A DNA stretch of 64,000 nt from Flavobacterium crocinum (GCF_003122385.1 NZ_CP029255.1:372001-436000), one strand, 5' to 3'; shown: positions 1 to 8,823, counted from the stretch's first letter. The notes: generated by a model not told the origin, from the sequence alone. A program made the numbers and translations.

Positions 1-291
1 CTGCTTAAATGATAAACCTACTGAACTTTGTGCCGCTAAATTGTATATCTCATCAGGCTTATATTTATTAAGCAATGTAATAACACTCGACAAGTCAAGC
101 AAATCACACTCCTCCATTGTAACCTCTTTATCAATATTTAAAATTTTTAATTTTTCTAAATTATCTTGATGATAACTTCTTGTAATCCCAATAATTTTAT
201 ATCCTTTGCTAAATAATAATTTTGAGAGGTAGGCTCCATCCTGACCACTCACTCCTGTAATAAAAGCCGTTTTAGTATATATTTCACTCAT
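1..291 (-). CDS. gmd: GDP-mannose 4,6-dehydratase, N-terminal part (runs off the window start)
   Basis: The first 97 residues are visible; the rest lies beyond base 1. The enzyme is a short-chain dehydrogenase that converts GDP-D-mannose to GDP-4-keto-6-deoxymannose, the precursor of GDP-fucose, GDP-rhamnose or GDP-perosamine. The N-terminal NAD(P)-binding motif appears as ITGVSGQDGAYL (residues 11-22), where the GQDG tetrad is characteristic of GMD, and the downstream YNLAAQSSVGLSF matches the family's conserved YNLAAQS block. It follows the glycosyltransferase gene after 7 nt, so it is co-transcribed with the polysaccharide locus. Substrate would come from GDP-mannose made with the ManC encoded at 12313-13320. 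Which sugar is finally made cannot be told without the genes further left. Confidence 0.85.
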   Translation of the reverse strand, partial: MSEIYTKTAFITGVSGQDGAYLSKLLFSKGYKIIGITRSYHQDNLEKLKILNIDKEVTMEECDLLDLSSVITLLNKYKPDEIYNLAAQSSVGLSFKQ

Positions 292-298
292 AATATTC

Positions 299-1402
299 TT
301 AGATAACTGATTTATACACCTCTAAAGTCTCTAAAAAAGTATTATCCCACGAAAATTGTTCCAACCTTTTAAGGCCTTTCTCTTTTAATTTTTGACGTAA
401 AACATGATTATTGATCAATTCTTCTGCAGATTTTCTCAAAGATTCTCCATTAGTAGGATCAAAATAAAGTGCAGCATCACCTCCAATTTCAGGCAAAGAT
501 CCTCCATTGCTTAACAAAGCAGGACAACCACAAGCAAAAGACTCTAATACTGGGATTCCAAACCCCTCATATAAACTTGGAAAACAAAAAAATAGAGCAT
601 GAGTATAATAATTGGCCAACACATTGTCATTACTAATTTTCTTAAAAAAAACTCGATTTTCTAATTTTAATGATTGTATCAAAATTATTTCTCGTGATGA
701 AAAATCTCCACCTCCCGCACAAATTAATTTCAAATTTGCATCAATCAATAAAGGTGCAATGGCAGTTATAAAAAAATCAAAATTTTTATATATTCCTCTA
801 TTACCAACAAATAATATATAATCATCATTTACTAGCCTAGTTAATTCCTTCTCACCAACTGTAAGAGAATTACCAAGATACACAACATCAATTTTTGCAG
901 GATCTACATCAAACAATTCAATGATATCATTTTTTGTAGTTTCTGATATAGAGATAACTTTACTTGCATGTTCTAACAAAAGCTTTTTTTGATTATAAAT
1001 TTTAGTGTCTGCTTTCATATCTTCAAATTGATTTGAAAATTTTTCATGTATCATATCATAAAAAGTGACAACTAAAGGTTTTCCTTTTATTTTGTCAAGA
1101 AAGTAGTCATCATAGTATGTTGGATGAAATACATCAAAAACTCCTTTTTGAATAGTCCTCAATGATTTAATTTCGTTCAAATATGTAACAATTCTTTTTT
1201 TGCCTTTAAATTTCGAATTCGGAAAGAATGATTTTAAATTTGAATCAATATCCTTATTATAGTATGCATTATTACTAAAATAAGTTGCTACATTATAACT
1301 ATTTTCAATTCCGTCAAATCTTGAAATCAACTCAAAAAAATATCTTGAAATACCTCCATATTGTTGTTGGGAAAAAATTTGATGATCAAATTGTATTTTC
1401 AT
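299..1402 (-). CDS. Glycosyltransferase family 4 (GT-B fold)
   Basis: A 367-residue cytoplasmic retaining glycosyltransferase expected to add one sugar to the lipid-linked repeat unit. The N terminus carries a GGISRYFFEL block (16-25) typical of GT4 acceptor domains. The C-terminal half has the nucleotide-sugar site, with FVGNRGIYKN (198-207) and the family E-x7-E motif formed by E279 and E287 within YEGFGIPVLE, followed by GGSLPEIGGDAALYFDP. The start ATG overlaps the last 4 nt of the upstream GT2 gene, indicating translational coupling. Donor and acceptor sugars cannot be predicted from the sequence; a mannosyl- or fucosyltransferase would fit the neighbouring GDP-sugar genes, but this is only inference. 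Confidence 0.88.
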   Translation of the reverse strand: MKIQFDHQIFSQQQYGGISRYFFELISRFDGIENSYNVATYFSNNAYYNKDIDSNLKSFFPNSKFKGKKRIVTYLNEIKSLRTIQKGVFDVFHPTYYDDYFLDKIKGKPLVVTFYDMIHEKFSNQFEDMKADTKIYNQKKLLLEHASKVISISETTKNDIIELFDVDPAKIDVVYLGNSLTVGEKELTRLVNDDYILFVGNRGIYKNFDFFITAIAPLLIDANLKLICAGGGDFSSREIILIQSLKLENRVFFKKISNDNVLANYYTHALFFCFPSLYEGFGIPVLESFACGCPALLSNGGSLPEIGGDAALYFDPTNGESLRKSAEELINNHVLRQKLKEKGLKRLEQFSWDNTFLETLEVYKSVI

Positions 1403-2355
1403 TTTTTTTGCAAAATATTATTAATAATTGTTTTTAATGTTTTTTTTATTGAAGTGTAAATTTGATAAATTGGAAAGCAAACATTTAGAAAAAACCATTT
1501 AAGTTTATATTTAAAAGGCATTTTACTTATTGAATTATTAACAAAATCCTTATTAACTTCACTTTGCTTTGAAAAAACAATGAAATTTGATAAAGTTGAT
1601 AGAGTAAAAATCTGTTTCAAATAATTCGTATATGCTTTATCTGAATATTTTTTCAAAGATTGAGGTAATAATTTAAACCATTCAGGTATCTCTCCTAAAT
1701 ATATTTTGACAGATGAATTTACCCAAGACTTTTCAACATTATATACTTCAATACTTTGTGAAGACATTACGCCAATTTTTTTTGAAGAAAACTTACTGAT
1801 TGCAAGTTCCCATAACACTCCAGAATAAGCATGACTAGTTCCCACATATTTTTCAATTACTTCATCATAATTAAGACATTTGGCTCTTTCAGCATTTATT
1901 ATTACATTCCCAAATGGTAGTTTATCCCAAAAAGAGAGAAAAGCATTACCTACATTATTTAAATTATCAATAGCATAGATACCATCTGGATAATCCTTAA
2001 CATAATTACCATTCAGTAAAATTATAAAATCTACATCTTCTTCAAGTAGAGGAGATATGTCACTATATGATTTTTCACTCAGTGAATCGTCATCTCCAAG
2101 CAACCAACAGTATTTTGTTTTACACAATTCCAAAAAACGCAACATATTTTTATCAATTCCAATGTTCTGTTTATTGGGAGAATAATCAATATTGTTTACG
2201 TCAAACTCTTTGACAACATTTTTAGCAGTATCATCTTCATTATTGTCAGAAATCGTTATTTTAATATCCCCTTTCCAATATTTGAAAATCGAAGATATCG
2301 TTTCTTTCAAAGAATCACTTCTCTTGTATGTAGGTATAAAAAATGAAAAACTCAT
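1399..2355 (-). CDS. Glycosyltransferase family 2 (GT-A fold)
   Basis: A 318-residue inverting glycosyltransferase. The N terminus reads FFIPTYKRSDSL (5-16), the usual GT2 start strand. DNNEDD (37-42) is the first acidic pair, and LGDDDSL (86-92) is the DxD-type metal and nucleotide-sugar site. The C-terminal 60 residues are basic and hydrophobic, ending in a segment rich in Phe, Ile and Lys, which suggests membrane association. It sits between the flippase gene (15 nt upstream) and the GT4 gene (4-nt overlap), as expected for a repeat-unit assembly enzyme. Specificity is unknown. The gene is very AT-rich compared with the sugar-nucleotide genes further upstream in the operon. Confidence 0.87.
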   Translation of the reverse strand: MSFSFFIPTYKRSDSLKETISSIFKYWKGDIKITISDNNEDDTAKNVVKEFDVNNIDYSPNKQNIGIDKNMLRFLELCKTKYCWLLGDDDSLSEKSYSDISPLLEEDVDFIILLNGNYVKDYPDGIYAIDNLNNVGNAFLSFWDKLPFGNVIINAERAKCLNYDEVIEKYVGTSHAYSGVLWELAISKFSSKKIGVMSSQSIEVYNVEKSWVNSSVKIYLGEIPEWFKLLPQSLKKYSDKAYTNYLKQIFTLSTLSNFIVFSKQSEVNKDFVNNSISKMPFKYKLKWFFLNVCFPIYQIYTSIKKTLKTIINNILQKK

Positions 2356-2370
2356 TTATCTCTCAATTAG

Positions 2371-3753
2371 TTAGCTTAAAATTTTTGTTAATTTTTCAGT
2401 ATGTTTCTTATAAAATATAAAGTAATAAACCTGAATTGGAGAAATAATACTACTTATTCCTAAACAAATTATGTTACCAATAATAATTCCGTTTATACCA
2501 AATCCACAGTATTTAGCAAAATAGATTGAAAGTGGTATATTTAAAATACCTTGCGCAATAGTTGTATACATACCCAAGTTAATTTTACCTATTCCGCCCA
2601 AAACATAACTAAAAATATTATTCCAAACAGTAACTATTGAATACAACCCTACCAAAAGAGGTAAATAATCTGGTATATCTATAGAATCACCAACCCAAAT
2701 TTTGATAATAGTAGGAAATAGAAACACAACTATACCCACAAAAATAGTAAAGGGTATCATTAGCCTACACAACATAACTACTTTGGTTTTAATCCAATCT
2801 AAATTACCCTTAGAATATGCTTCTGTATATGATGAATATATAGGCATCATAACAATATTCGCTAACATACTTATATTATTAAAAATAACAAATGGAATAT
2901 TGTACACAGCAACAAATTTAGGCCCTAATAACTGTGTTATAATAATATTATCTGAAGAAAAAATTATTACCCCTGTTATTTGAATTATAAAAAACTTAAC
3001 TCCTAAAGATAATAATGGCTTAATTTTATCTTTTTTAAAAGACTGCTTTCTAGGAAATAAGTTAGAATATTCTTTGTAAAAAAAAGCTGAAATTATTGTA
3101 ATTGCCAAAATAAGACATAGCGCATAAACTATACACACAAATAATAGACTCGCATTGTTATCTTTTGAAAAAAAGTAAATTATAAATATAAAAATAGAGG
3201 AAGTTAAAATAGGAGCAATTGAAGTTAATGAACTACGTTGCACAGCATACATCACTTGATTTACTAAAGATAGAACAAAATACATAATCATAGAATATAC
3301 AAAGATCATTACAATCCATCTAGATTCTGAAAGAGATATATCTTTTGAGTTGAAAAAATCACTCCAATTGAATAAAAAAAACATTGGTAGCAAAATAAAC
3401 ATCAAAGGAATAGCAATGACCGACATTAAATAATATGCTGTTGAAACATATTCTTTTGCTTCAATTTGTTTATTTTTAGACAATGCCTCAGTTAATTTAA
3501 TTCTCAACCCATTTCCAATACCAATGTCCATCAAAGAAACCCATTGTATCAATGATAACAACAATGCCCAGATACCATATTTTTCTTGACCTAATTTCTT
3601 TAACAAAACTGGAACCAAAATCAATCCTATTGCTATAGATATAGCCTTAAATGATATTGAAGAAAAAATCTGTCTTATTAAATTTTTATCCCTCAATTTA
3701 TCAGTAACTTCATGAACGGCAATCTTGTTAGATTTAAAAAAATTATTTTTCAT
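2371..3753 (-). CDS. Polysaccharide repeat-unit flippase, Wzx/MOP superfamily
   Basis: A 460-residue integral membrane protein with roughly 12-14 hydrophobic segments and short polar loops. An amphipathic start is followed by ISFKAISIAIGLILVPVLLK, and then LGQEKYGIWALLLSLIQW, which matches the conserved N-terminal region of polysaccharide transporters (LG.e.yGiw.l). Such proteins flip undecaprenyl-linked oligosaccharides across the inner membrane for Wzy-type polymerisation. No Wzy polymerase with its many membrane spans is recognisable in the window, so it probably lies further left. A 326-bp gene-free scar separates it from the decayed acyltransferase upstream. Confidence 0.88.
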   Translation of the reverse strand: MKNNFFKSNKIAVHEVTDKLRDKNLIRQIFSSISFKAISIAIGLILVPVLLKKLGQEKYGIWALLLSLIQWVSLMDIGIGNGLRIKLTEALSKNKQIEAKEYVSTAYYLMSVIAIPLMFILLPMFFLFNWSDFFNSKDISLSESRWIVMIFVYSMIMYFVLSLVNQVMYAVQRSSLTSIAPILTSSIFIFIIYFFSKDNNASLLFVCIVYALCLILAITIISAFFYKEYSNLFPRKQSFKKDKIKPLLSLGVKFFIIQITGVIIFSSDNIIITQLLGPKFVAVYNIPFVIFNNISMLANIVMMPIYSSYTEAYSKGNLDWIKTKVVMLCRLMIPFTIFVGIVVFLFPTIIKIWVGDSIDIPDYLPLLVGLYSIVTVWNNIFSYVLGGIGKINLGMYTTIAQGILNIPLSIYFAKYCGFGINGIIIGNIICLGISSIISPIQVYYFIFYKKHTEKLTKILS

Positions 3754-4079
3754 TATGTGAGATTAAAACTCAGTTAATATTATTGTATTATTTATATGAT
3801 GATCTTAACAGGAAATAATTTCACAGAAATAAAACATTTGGATTTTTATACATTTATGCTAAACTCGGTTTTGAATTACAGACTCAGAAAATATTCATTA
3901 GTAAAATTTGAAAATACAGTCACTAATCAATTACTTATCAATATGAACAATAGAACCATTACTAATTGAAATGGCAAAGTTTTTTTGTTTTACTTTAAAA
4001 ATATTTGCCATAATTTTCTAGCATACTTATTAAAAAGTAAACTAATCTTTTTTAATGAAGCGATTAAGCAATGACTGTA
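3754..4079. other. Gene-free gap (scar) between flippase and acyltransferase remnant
   Basis: This 326-bp AT-rich stretch interrupts an operon whose other spacings are mostly 0-30 nt. I see no terminator. On the minus strand an ATG opens a 26-codon frame beginning MANIFKVKQKNF and stopping soon after. It could be the start of a deleted gene, but it matches nothing I recognise. Together with the adjacent broken acyltransferase it looks like debris left when a gene was lost from the cluster. Confidence 0.55.
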
Positions 4080-4590
4080 TTACACTCCTATAGCATCTTT
4101 TTTTGTTCCAAATTTATTTCTTAATTCTGTTATCCTAACTTCAAATAAGTGGTATTGAAAATGAGATCCTATAATTGTTGTAGCCCAAACAAGAACTATC
4201 CATAAATAATCAATTTTTAGATTTAATTTATAATAAATACTATTAATGAGCATTATATAGAACATATGGAATAAATATATTGAATAAGAACTTAAACTTA
4301 TGACATTGATTAATTTATAAAGATAATTGTTAATTCTTTTTGCTTTTAAATTGTAAAGAAGCGGAATCATTAATGATATTGATAAACTGAGAAAAGTAAA
4401 AAAGAAGGTTTTCATAAAAAACCACAATCAAAAAATTCTTTTTCGTTTTCAAAATCATAACTAAGTACTTGTAAATTGTAGTATAGAAAAATTAAAATAG
4501 AAAATAAAAAAATACCCGAAAAAAAATAAAAATAATTGCCAATGCTCTTAATAAATCTAATCCGAATATTCTATTATGTTCAACTTTCAT
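4080..4590 (-). pseudogene. Acyltransferase-3 (OafA/YrhL-like) gene, internally deleted and frame-broken
   Basis: Acyltransferase-3 proteins are about 350-residue membrane enzymes that O-acetylate cell-surface sugars. Here both ends are present but the middle is missing. From the ATG at 4588-4590 the sequence starts MKVEHNRIFG and then, after an apparent frame change, reads LLRALAII, the hallmark N-terminal block of the family. After only about 50 codons it changes frame again and continues as a 115-residue C-terminal part (4080-4427) with the family-like segment SLSSYSIYLFHM and a terminal block ending YHLFEVRITELRNKF. More than half of the normal protein, including the catalytic-His region, is absent. 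The 4080-4427 frame is open but is very unlikely to be functional alone. Confidence 0.75.
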
Positions 4591-4600
4591 TTAGTTTGTC

Positions 4601-5005
4601 TTAAAATTTATCAAAAATCAATGTATCCTCAGGAACAAATAATTGATCTGAATAAGCTAACAAAATAAAATCATTTTCATAATTATTTATAAAAACATGT
4701 GCAATATGATTAGGAATGTAAATTGTTTCAGCTTTTGTTGAAGACAAATAAAGTGTTTGTTTTTCACCAGTAATAATATCAACCATTTTCAATTCACAAT
4801 CCCCTGTAATTAAAGTAAACCATTCATTTGCTTTTTCATGATAATGACCGCCTTTTGCTTCACCAGGTTTAGCATTGGTTAAATACACTTCCCCAGTATA
4901 ACTAGGTATATTATCTTCCAAACCATTGATAACTTTTAAAAACCATCCTCTTGAATCTTCAATTTTTTTTCTTTCTATAACTTTAATCTTTGATAACAAT
5001 GTCAT
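4601..5005 (-). CDS. Cupin-fold sugar-nucleotide isomerase/epimerase (WxcM/FdtA/RmlC-like)
   Basis: A 134-residue single-domain cupin. The motif GGHYHEKANEW (52-62) supplies the paired histidines H54 and H56, and IPNHIAHVF (about 97-105) is the second cupin block. The early DSRGWF (17-22) resembles the D-x-RG start of RmlC- and FdtA-type proteins. Members of this group epimerise or isomerise 4-keto-6-deoxy nucleotide sugars. The gene lies 3 nt after the reductase-like SDR, beyond rfbF and rfbG. The likely substrate is therefore CDP-4-keto-6-deoxyglucose, but dTDP-4-keto-6-deoxyglucose from RfbB (11254-12300) is equally possible for an FdtA-type 3,4-ketoisomerase. The exact reaction cannot be decided from sequence alone. 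Confidence 0.75.
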   Translation of the reverse strand: MTLLSKIKVIERKKIEDSRGWFLKVINGLEDNIPSYTGEVYLTNAKPGEAKGGHYHEKANEWFTLITGDCELKMVDIITGEKQTLYLSSTKAETIYIPNHIAHVFINNYENDFILLAYSDQLFVPEDTLIFDKF

Positions 5006-5008
5006 TTT

Positions 5009-5875
5009 TTAATTTTTATATGATTCGATAGTCAATTTTATTCCTTCATTGAGATTAAATTTAGGATACCATCCTAAACTTTTAAGTTTAGAAATATCAG
5101 CATCAGAACATAGTAATTCGTTTTCTCTCATTGGAATTTTACCAAATAACAAATTAGATTTACTTTCTGAAACTTCTTTAATTGTTTCCACTATCTTTCT
5201 TATAGTTACTGTTTCTCCAGAACCTAATGGTAAATTATTAAAACCAATAAATTTATCAATATTACTTATTATACATAAATAAGCACTTAAAACATCCTCG
5301 ATAAAGATAAAATCTCTTAGTTGGGTACCTTCTGTAAGCTCAATTTCCAAAATATTATTACTCATTTTACTGATCATTGACGAAATAAATTTTGAATTAT
5401 CATCATATGGTCCATAAAAATGCTCTAATAAAATATTAATTGTTGTAATTTTTGAAGAAAAAAACTCCAGACATTCTGAGAATTGATTTTTAAACAAAGA
5501 ATATTGGTTTGTAAGATATGGTAATGAAGTTCCTGTATTAATAAAATATCGCACATCATTATCAAGTGCATATTTCAACAGCAAAAGAGGAAAATCTAAA
5601 TTGGCTTCTTTTATTTGAAATATTGTTTCTCCTTTTCTTCCGTATAGTGTCGAGAAATGAATTATCATATAGATTTCATTCTCATCAAACATTTGAGCAA
5701 TGCTAATTTCATCATTATTATAAAATTTAATATTTTCAGAAAGGAGTTTGATCTTTGAAATATCAGAAGTTTCTCTCTTAACAACACAAATATTGAAACC
5801 TATGTCTAATAACTTCTTCAGAAAGTTGAATCCAAGATAACCTGTTGCCCCAGTTATTATAATATTTTTACTCAT
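5009..5875 (-). CDS. NAD(P)-dependent epimerase/dehydratase, probable CDP-4-keto-6-deoxyhexose reductase (RfbJ-like SDR)
   Basis: A 288-residue extended short-chain dehydrogenase. The dinucleotide-binding motif is GATGYLG (9-15), the active-site Ser/Thr region is INTGTSLPY (112-120), and the catalytic pair is Y125 and K129 within YSLFK. The C-terminal half carries the RDFIFIEDV block common to sugar-nucleotide SDRs. It overlaps the end of rfbG by 8 bp and precedes the cupin gene by 3 nt, so the three are translated together. Position and size resemble RfbJ-type (CDP-abequose synthase) reductases that act after RfbG. The 3-deoxygenase RfbH of the dideoxysugar pathway is not in the window, so a plain 6-deoxy sugar product is more likely. 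Confidence 0.72.
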   Translation of the reverse strand: MSKNIIITGATGYLGFNFLKKLLDIGFNICVVKRETSDISKIKLLSENIKFYNNDEISIAQMFDENEIYMIIHFSTLYGRKGETIFQIKEANLDFPLLLLKYALDNDVRYFINTGTSLPYLTNQYSLFKNQFSECLEFFSSKITTINILLEHFYGPYDDNSKFISSMISKMSNNILEIELTEGTQLRDFIFIEDVLSAYLCIISNIDKFIGFNNLPLGSGETVTIRKIVETIKEVSESKSNLLFGKIPMRENELLCSDADISKLKSLGWYPKFNLNEGIKLTIESYKN

Positions 5876-6950
5876 TAAAGAATGCTTTTATCTGCTCAGA
5901 TGTAAAATCTGCGATGTTATGTTTATTCGAATTAAACTCAATATACCAATCCATCGTCATACCCACTGCTTGTTGCGCATTCATTTTGGGTTGCCATTTC
6001 AATTCGTTTATCGATTTGCTAATATCCAATTTCAACAATCCCGCCTCATGAGGTTGATTTTCATCTACCTCCACTGTATAATTACCTTTTCCCCAACTTT
6101 GGATAGCCAATTTAAGCATATCTTCTACTGGAAGTGCATCGGACAAATGTGGACCAAAATTATAAGCCTGACTAAATTGTAAAGGATTTTCAGATAAATT
6201 AACCCCTAATAACAAGTAACCAATTATCGGTTCCAAAACGTGTTGCCAAGGCCTCACTGACTTAGGGTTTCTAATTAGCACATCTTTATTATCAGTAAAA
6301 GCCTTTGCAATATCTGGAATCAAACGATCTTTAGACCAATCACCTCCACCAATAACATTACCAGCTCTTGCAACTGCAATCCCTTTTTGATGCGAATTAT
6401 ACTTTTTGATATTAAAAAAAGAATTTCTATAAGAGTCAATAACCAATTCAGTACAAGCTTTACTAGCACTGTAGGGATCATAGCCTCCAATTCGATCATT
6501 TTCGCGATACGGATAGAGCCATTCATTATTATGATATACTTTATCAGTTGTAATTAATACCACATCACATTTCTTTTCTAACAAACGAACTGAATCTAAA
6601 ACATTAGCAGTACCAATAACATTTACTTCAAAAGTTTCGGCAGGTATTTCGTAAGATAAACGAACTAAAGGTTGAGCAGCTAAATGAAAAATAAAATCGG
6701 GTTGAAAATCTATAATTTCTTTTTCTAAACGCTTTTTGTCCCGTAAATCAGCAATAACAGAATCACAAATTTTATCTCCTTGAATCAAACAAAACAAATC
6801 ATTTTGAGTTTGTGGTTCTAAGGCATAACCTTTGATCTCGGCCCCTAAAAGGGATAACGTTTTTAGCATCCAAGCTCCTTTAAAACCGGTTTGACCTGTT
6901 AAAAAAACTTTCTTCCCTTGGTATGTTTTTTGTAAATTTTTATACATCAT
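5868..6950 (-). CDS. rfbG: CDP-glucose 4,6-dehydratase
   Basis: A 360-residue extended SDR that converts CDP-D-glucose to CDP-4-keto-6-deoxyglucose. From the chosen start it reads MMYKNLQKTYQGKKVFLTGQ and continues with the nucleotide-binding TGQTGFKGAW. Later come TTDKVY, a dehydratase-type active-site Thr-Asp with Lys in the third position as in RfbG, and YSASKACTEL with the catalytic Tyr and Lys. A longer frame upstream to 6998 exists, but it lies inside rfbF. The ATG at 6950 (or 6947) follows the rfbF stop by a single base, which fits a re-initiation start. It works directly on the product of RfbF, encoded just upstream. Confidence 0.92.
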   Translation of the reverse strand: MMYKNLQKTYQGKKVFLTGQTGFKGAWMLKTLSLLGAEIKGYALEPQTQNDLFCLIQGDKICDSVIADLRDKKRLEKEIIDFQPDFIFHLAAQPLVRLSYEIPAETFEVNVIGTANVLDSVRLLEKKCDVVLITTDKVYHNNEWLYPYRENDRIGGYDPYSASKACTELVIDSYRNSFFNIKKYNSHQKGIAVARAGNVIGGGDWSKDRLIPDIAKAFTDNKDVLIRNPKSVRPWQHVLEPIIGYLLLGVNLSENPLQFSQAYNFGPHLSDALPVEDMLKLAIQSWGKGNYTVEVDENQPHEAGLLKLDISKSINELKWQPKMNAQQAVGMTMDWYIEFNSNKHNIADFTSEQIKAFFNE

Positions 6951-6951
6951 T

Positions 6952-7722
6952 TTACCATTTTTTCCAAGCAGCGTTATTCGCTTCCCAACTTGCTTCAAGT
7001 TCTAGCTTATCCCTTAGCGTATCCATGGGCTTCCAAAAACCATTATGCAAATAAGCAATCATCTGTCCATCAGCCGCCAAATTCTGCATAGGTTCGTTCT
7101 CAAAAGTTGTACTATCACCAGCAATATATTCAAAGACTTTAGGTTCACATACAAAAAATCCTCCGTTAATCCACGCTCCATCACCTTTAGGTTTTTCTAA
7201 GAAAGAATTAACTTGATTTTCAGCATCTAAATTTAATGCTCCAAAACGTCCAGAAGGCTGTACAGATGTTACTGTACAAAGTTTTCCAGCACTTTTATGC
7301 CTCTCAACTAATTCATTTATATTAACATCTGAAACTCCATCTCCATATGTTAATAAAAAAGGTTCATTTCCTATATGTTTTTGAATACGTTTTATACGTC
7401 CGCCAGTCATTGAGTTAATCCCAGTATCTACTAAAGTAATTGTCCATGGTTCAGCTTCTGATTCATGTACCTTAATCGAGTTATTCTTTAAATCGATAGT
7501 TACATCAGATTTATGCATAAAATAATTCGCAAAATATTCTTTTACAACATACCCTTTATATCCTAAACATATAACAAAATCATTATAACCATAGGACGAG
7601 TAAATTTTCATAATATGCCAAAGTATAGGCATACCACCAATTTCAACCATTGGTTTAGGCCGTAAAACTGTTTCTTCTGATAATCTGGTTCCTAGTCCAC
7701 CTGCTAATATTACTACTTTCAT
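6952..7722 (-). CDS. rfbF: Glucose-1-phosphate cytidylyltransferase
   Basis: A 256-residue nucleotidyltransferase making CDP-glucose from CTP and glucose-1-phosphate. The N-terminal signature GGLGTRLSEET (8-18) and the following RPKPMVEIGG are diagnostic for RfbF, as is the mid-protein LTYGDGVSDVNI with its metal-binding Asp. The length equals the usual 256-257 residues, so it appears intact. It is the committed first step of the CDP-sugar branch and is followed without a gap by rfbG. The Wzz gene lies 27 nt upstream, so rfbF belongs to the second transcription block of the locus. Confidence 0.95.
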   Translation of the reverse strand: MKVVILAGGLGTRLSEETVLRPKPMVEIGGMPILWHIMKIYSSYGYNDFVICLGYKGYVVKEYFANYFMHKSDVTIDLKNNSIKVHESEAEPWTITLVDTGINSMTGGRIKRIQKHIGNEPFLLTYGDGVSDVNINELVERHKSAGKLCTVTSVQPSGRFGALNLDAENQVNSFLEKPKGDGAWINGGFFVCEPKVFEYIAGDSTTFENEPMQNLAADGQMIAYLHNGFWKPMDTLRDKLELEASWEANNAAWKKW

Positions 7723-7749
7723 AATTTTTTTATACTTGCTTTAAATATA

Positions 7750-8817
7750 TTATTTTAATAAACTTATTATCTTCCTTAAAATTAAAAACAAAACAGTTAA
7801 AAATCCTCCCAAAAATCCTCCCATTATAATCCCCTTTGCCTTCCCAAAACGCTCTTTAGGCAATGGTAAAATAGGTCTATCAATTACTTGAATTAAAGGT
7901 ATTTCTTTACGTAATGTGACTTTTGCTAATTCACTTTGCTTAACTAATTCTGTCAATATAGCTGTATTAGCCTGTACGTCCACTTGTCTTCTTGCTGATG
8001 GAGTACGACGAACATTAAGTGCCGGATTTAAATTAAAAGTATTGTCATTTGCAACTGCTACTCCGGTAATTGCTCCATTCAATTCTCCACGAACAGAATC
8101 AACTTGACGCTCTAAAATAGCCATATTCATTCTGGCTTTTTTACTTTTAGTCTCAATGTAAAATTGACCGACTTCTTTTGCCAATGCTTCGCAAAAATAT
8201 TTCGAGAATAATTCGTTAGTCGATGATACATCTATATTTATAATTGAGATTTTTTTGTCTTTTTGCGCAACAGACAATCCCGATTTGGAAAGATTTAAAT
8301 ACATTAATCCCATTATACTATCTTGGTCCCGAGTAAAAACTTTACGATTTGCATTAGGTAAAAATTGAATTGAAGAGTATTTCGGTTTATCATCCCATTT
8401 TTTTCTCCATTCATTGTTCTGAATATACATTTCAGCCAATGAAATTATTTTTCCATCTACATTTACTGGAGATAATAAAGTTTTTTCTACCATTGACCTT
8501 GATTTAAACAATTCAGTTAAATTAGAGCTAGAAAAAATTCCCCCTCCACTTCCTCCCAAATCTAAACCAAAAGAACTGGCCAATCCTAATGCTCCTCCTA
8601 ATCCACCTCCACCTTTTTCATCTTCTAAAGCAAAAGTCAATGTAGCAGTATATACTGGTTTTTTTATAAATGAGTAAGTCAATCCTAAAACGGCACCAAT
8701 AATTCCAGCTAAGACAATAATTTTCTTTTGCGAAATCAAATAGTTAATCCATTCTTTTATTTTAGCGAGTAATTCTTTTAACGATATTTCATCGTTTTCA
8801 TTAAGTTTATTATCCAT
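7750..8817 (-). CDS. Chain-length determinant protein (Wzz family, no kinase domain)
   Basis: A 355-residue inner-membrane protein with one membrane segment near residues 36-56 (VLAGIIGAVLGLTYSFI region) and a second near 325-350. The two flank a periplasmic domain with a Pro-rich ending (IDRPILPLPKERFG) just before TM2, as in Wzz proteins. It sets polysaccharide chain length by interacting with the Wzy polymerase and the export channel. A Gly-rich run (about 69-95) is inserted after the first periplasmic strand. No Walker motifs follow TM2, in contrast to the Wzc-like protein at 17873-20320. It starts 6 nt after the SLBB export gene, and the two probably form a second secretion pair. Confidence 0.87.
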   Translation of the reverse strand: MDNKLNENDEISLKELLAKIKEWINYLISQKKIIVLAGIIGAVLGLTYSFIKKPVYTATLTFALEDEKGGGGLGGALGLASSFGLDLGGSGGGIFSSSNLTELFKSRSMVEKTLLSPVNVDGKIISLAEMYIQNNEWRKKWDDKPKYSSIQFLPNANRKVFTRDQDSIMGLMYLNLSKSGLSVAQKDKKISIINIDVSSTNELFSKYFCEALAKEVGQFYIETKSKKARMNMAILERQVDSVRGELNGAITGVAVANDNTFNLNPALNVRRTPSARRQVDVQANTAILTELVKQSELAKVTLRKEIPLIQVIDRPILPLPKERFGKAKGIIMGGFLGGFLTVLFLILRKIISLLK

Positions 8818-8823
8818 TAAAAA

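Noticed and set aside
4080..4427. Stand-alone 115-residue membrane protein gene
   Set aside because: The sequence equals only the C-terminal part of an acyltransferase-3, and the N-terminal part is found just upstream in another frame, so it is a pseudogene fragment.
6951..6998. Upstream extension of rfbG to 6998
   Set aside because: It lies inside the conserved end of rfbF and adds 16 unconserved residues; the ATG one base after the rfbF stop is the better start.
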